Source: Hydrogenimonas sp. (GTDB taxonomy: Bacteria; Campylobacterota; Campylobacteria; Campylobacterales; Hydrogenimonadaceae). From it: a DNA stretch of 13,907 nt. The notes beneath the pieces are model-generated. The model ran no database searches and had not been told where the DNA came from. It saw only the letters and a list, made by a program, of their open reading frames with translations. The stretch covers positions 1 to 13,907 of the forward strand of contig NZ_JAOZOZ010000038.1 of the NCBI RefSeq assembly GCF_029933015.1. The letters are read 5' to 3'. Of this stretch, positions 13,868 through 13,907 are shown one piece after another. The translations under genes were made by a program, and so were the position numbers. Each line of letters opens with the position of its first letter. Position 1 is the first letter of the stretch.

Positions 13868-13907
13868 ATGATGTCAAAGAGACTCAAAGCGGTCATGATG
13901 GCCGGCG
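13868..13907 (+). CDS. N-terminus of a probable sugar-phosphate nucleotidyltransferase (3' end outside window)
   Basis: Only 13 codons are present, reading MMSKRLKAVMMAG. A short basic start followed by KAVMMAGG is the beginning of the nucleotide-binding strand and loop of NTP-transferase family enzymes such as mannose-1-phosphate guanylyltransferase, where it continues as GxGTR. AAAGGA lies four bases before the first ATG (13868) and seven before the second (13871), so 13871 may be the true start. Placement after the pfkA and CBM48 genes would fit use of hexose phosphates for sugar nucleotides. Glucose-1-phosphate adenylyl- or thymidylyltransferases remain possible; the visible part is too short to choose. 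Confidence 0.55.
   Translation, partial: MMSKRLKAVMMAG

Noticed and set aside
1..13907. tRNA, rRNA, CRISPR array, toxin-antitoxin, phage or defence genes
   Set aside because: None was seen on reading both strands; every long reading frame is explained by transport, envelope or carbohydrate genes.

Overview
The window is a dense bacterial chromosomal segment with about a dozen genes. It has moderately high GC, strong AAGGAG-type ribosome binding sites and AT-rich promoters with good -10 boxes. The gene set (a three-TSP3-repeat OmpA protein, a short CorA, a roughly 420-residue glucose-6-phosphate isomerase, an EI24-type membrane protein and a stand-alone glycogen-binding domain) suggests a Gram-negative, probably a free-living member of the Campylobacterota. 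This is an inference from gene content, not a phylogenetic result.

Region 1 (1-4971) is an envelope and ion-transport block. The 3' part of a Na+/phosphate cotransporter with a PhoU-like tail enters from the left on the + strand. It converges with, and overlaps by 38 bp, an mgtE Mg2+ channel gene on the - strand. Behind mgtE on the - strand are an OmpA-family peptidoglycan-anchored outer-membrane protein and a corA Mg2+ channel gene. Two Mg2+ channels of different families therefore flank a porin-like gene.

Region 2 (4972-5377) is a 406-bp non-coding gap. It is mostly filled by a MITE-like element (5080-5348) with perfect 29-bp terminal inverted repeats bounded by TA dinucleotides. The element ends only 29 bp before the next gene, so it must carry, or be crossed by, the promoter of the operon that follows.

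Region 3 (5378-10969, + strand) is a tight operon: an EI24/CysZ-like membrane protein, phosphoglucomutase (pgm), glucose-6-phosphate isomerase (pgi) and a short GT35 alpha-glucan phosphorylase. Gaps are -8, +13 and +1 bp. A hairpin separates it from a convergent pyruvate kinase gene (pyk, - strand).

Region 4 (12406-13907): pyk and 6-phosphofructokinase (pfkA) diverge from a 153-bp intergenic region with two extended -10 promoters and a palindrome. pfkA is followed by a 92-residue stand-alone CBM48 glycogen-binding protein and then by the start of a probable sugar-nucleotidyltransferase gene.

Together the genes read as a storage-glycogen to glycolysis module. Phosphorylase yields glucose-1-P, Pgm and Pgi convert it to fructose-6-P, PfkA commits it to glycolysis and Pyk closes the lower pathway. 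Pgm and Pgi also run toward glycogen in an autotroph. The most striking oddity is that the phosphorylase has Ser (residue 449) where the family carries its pyridoxal-phosphate lysine, so its activity as a phosphorylase is open to question.
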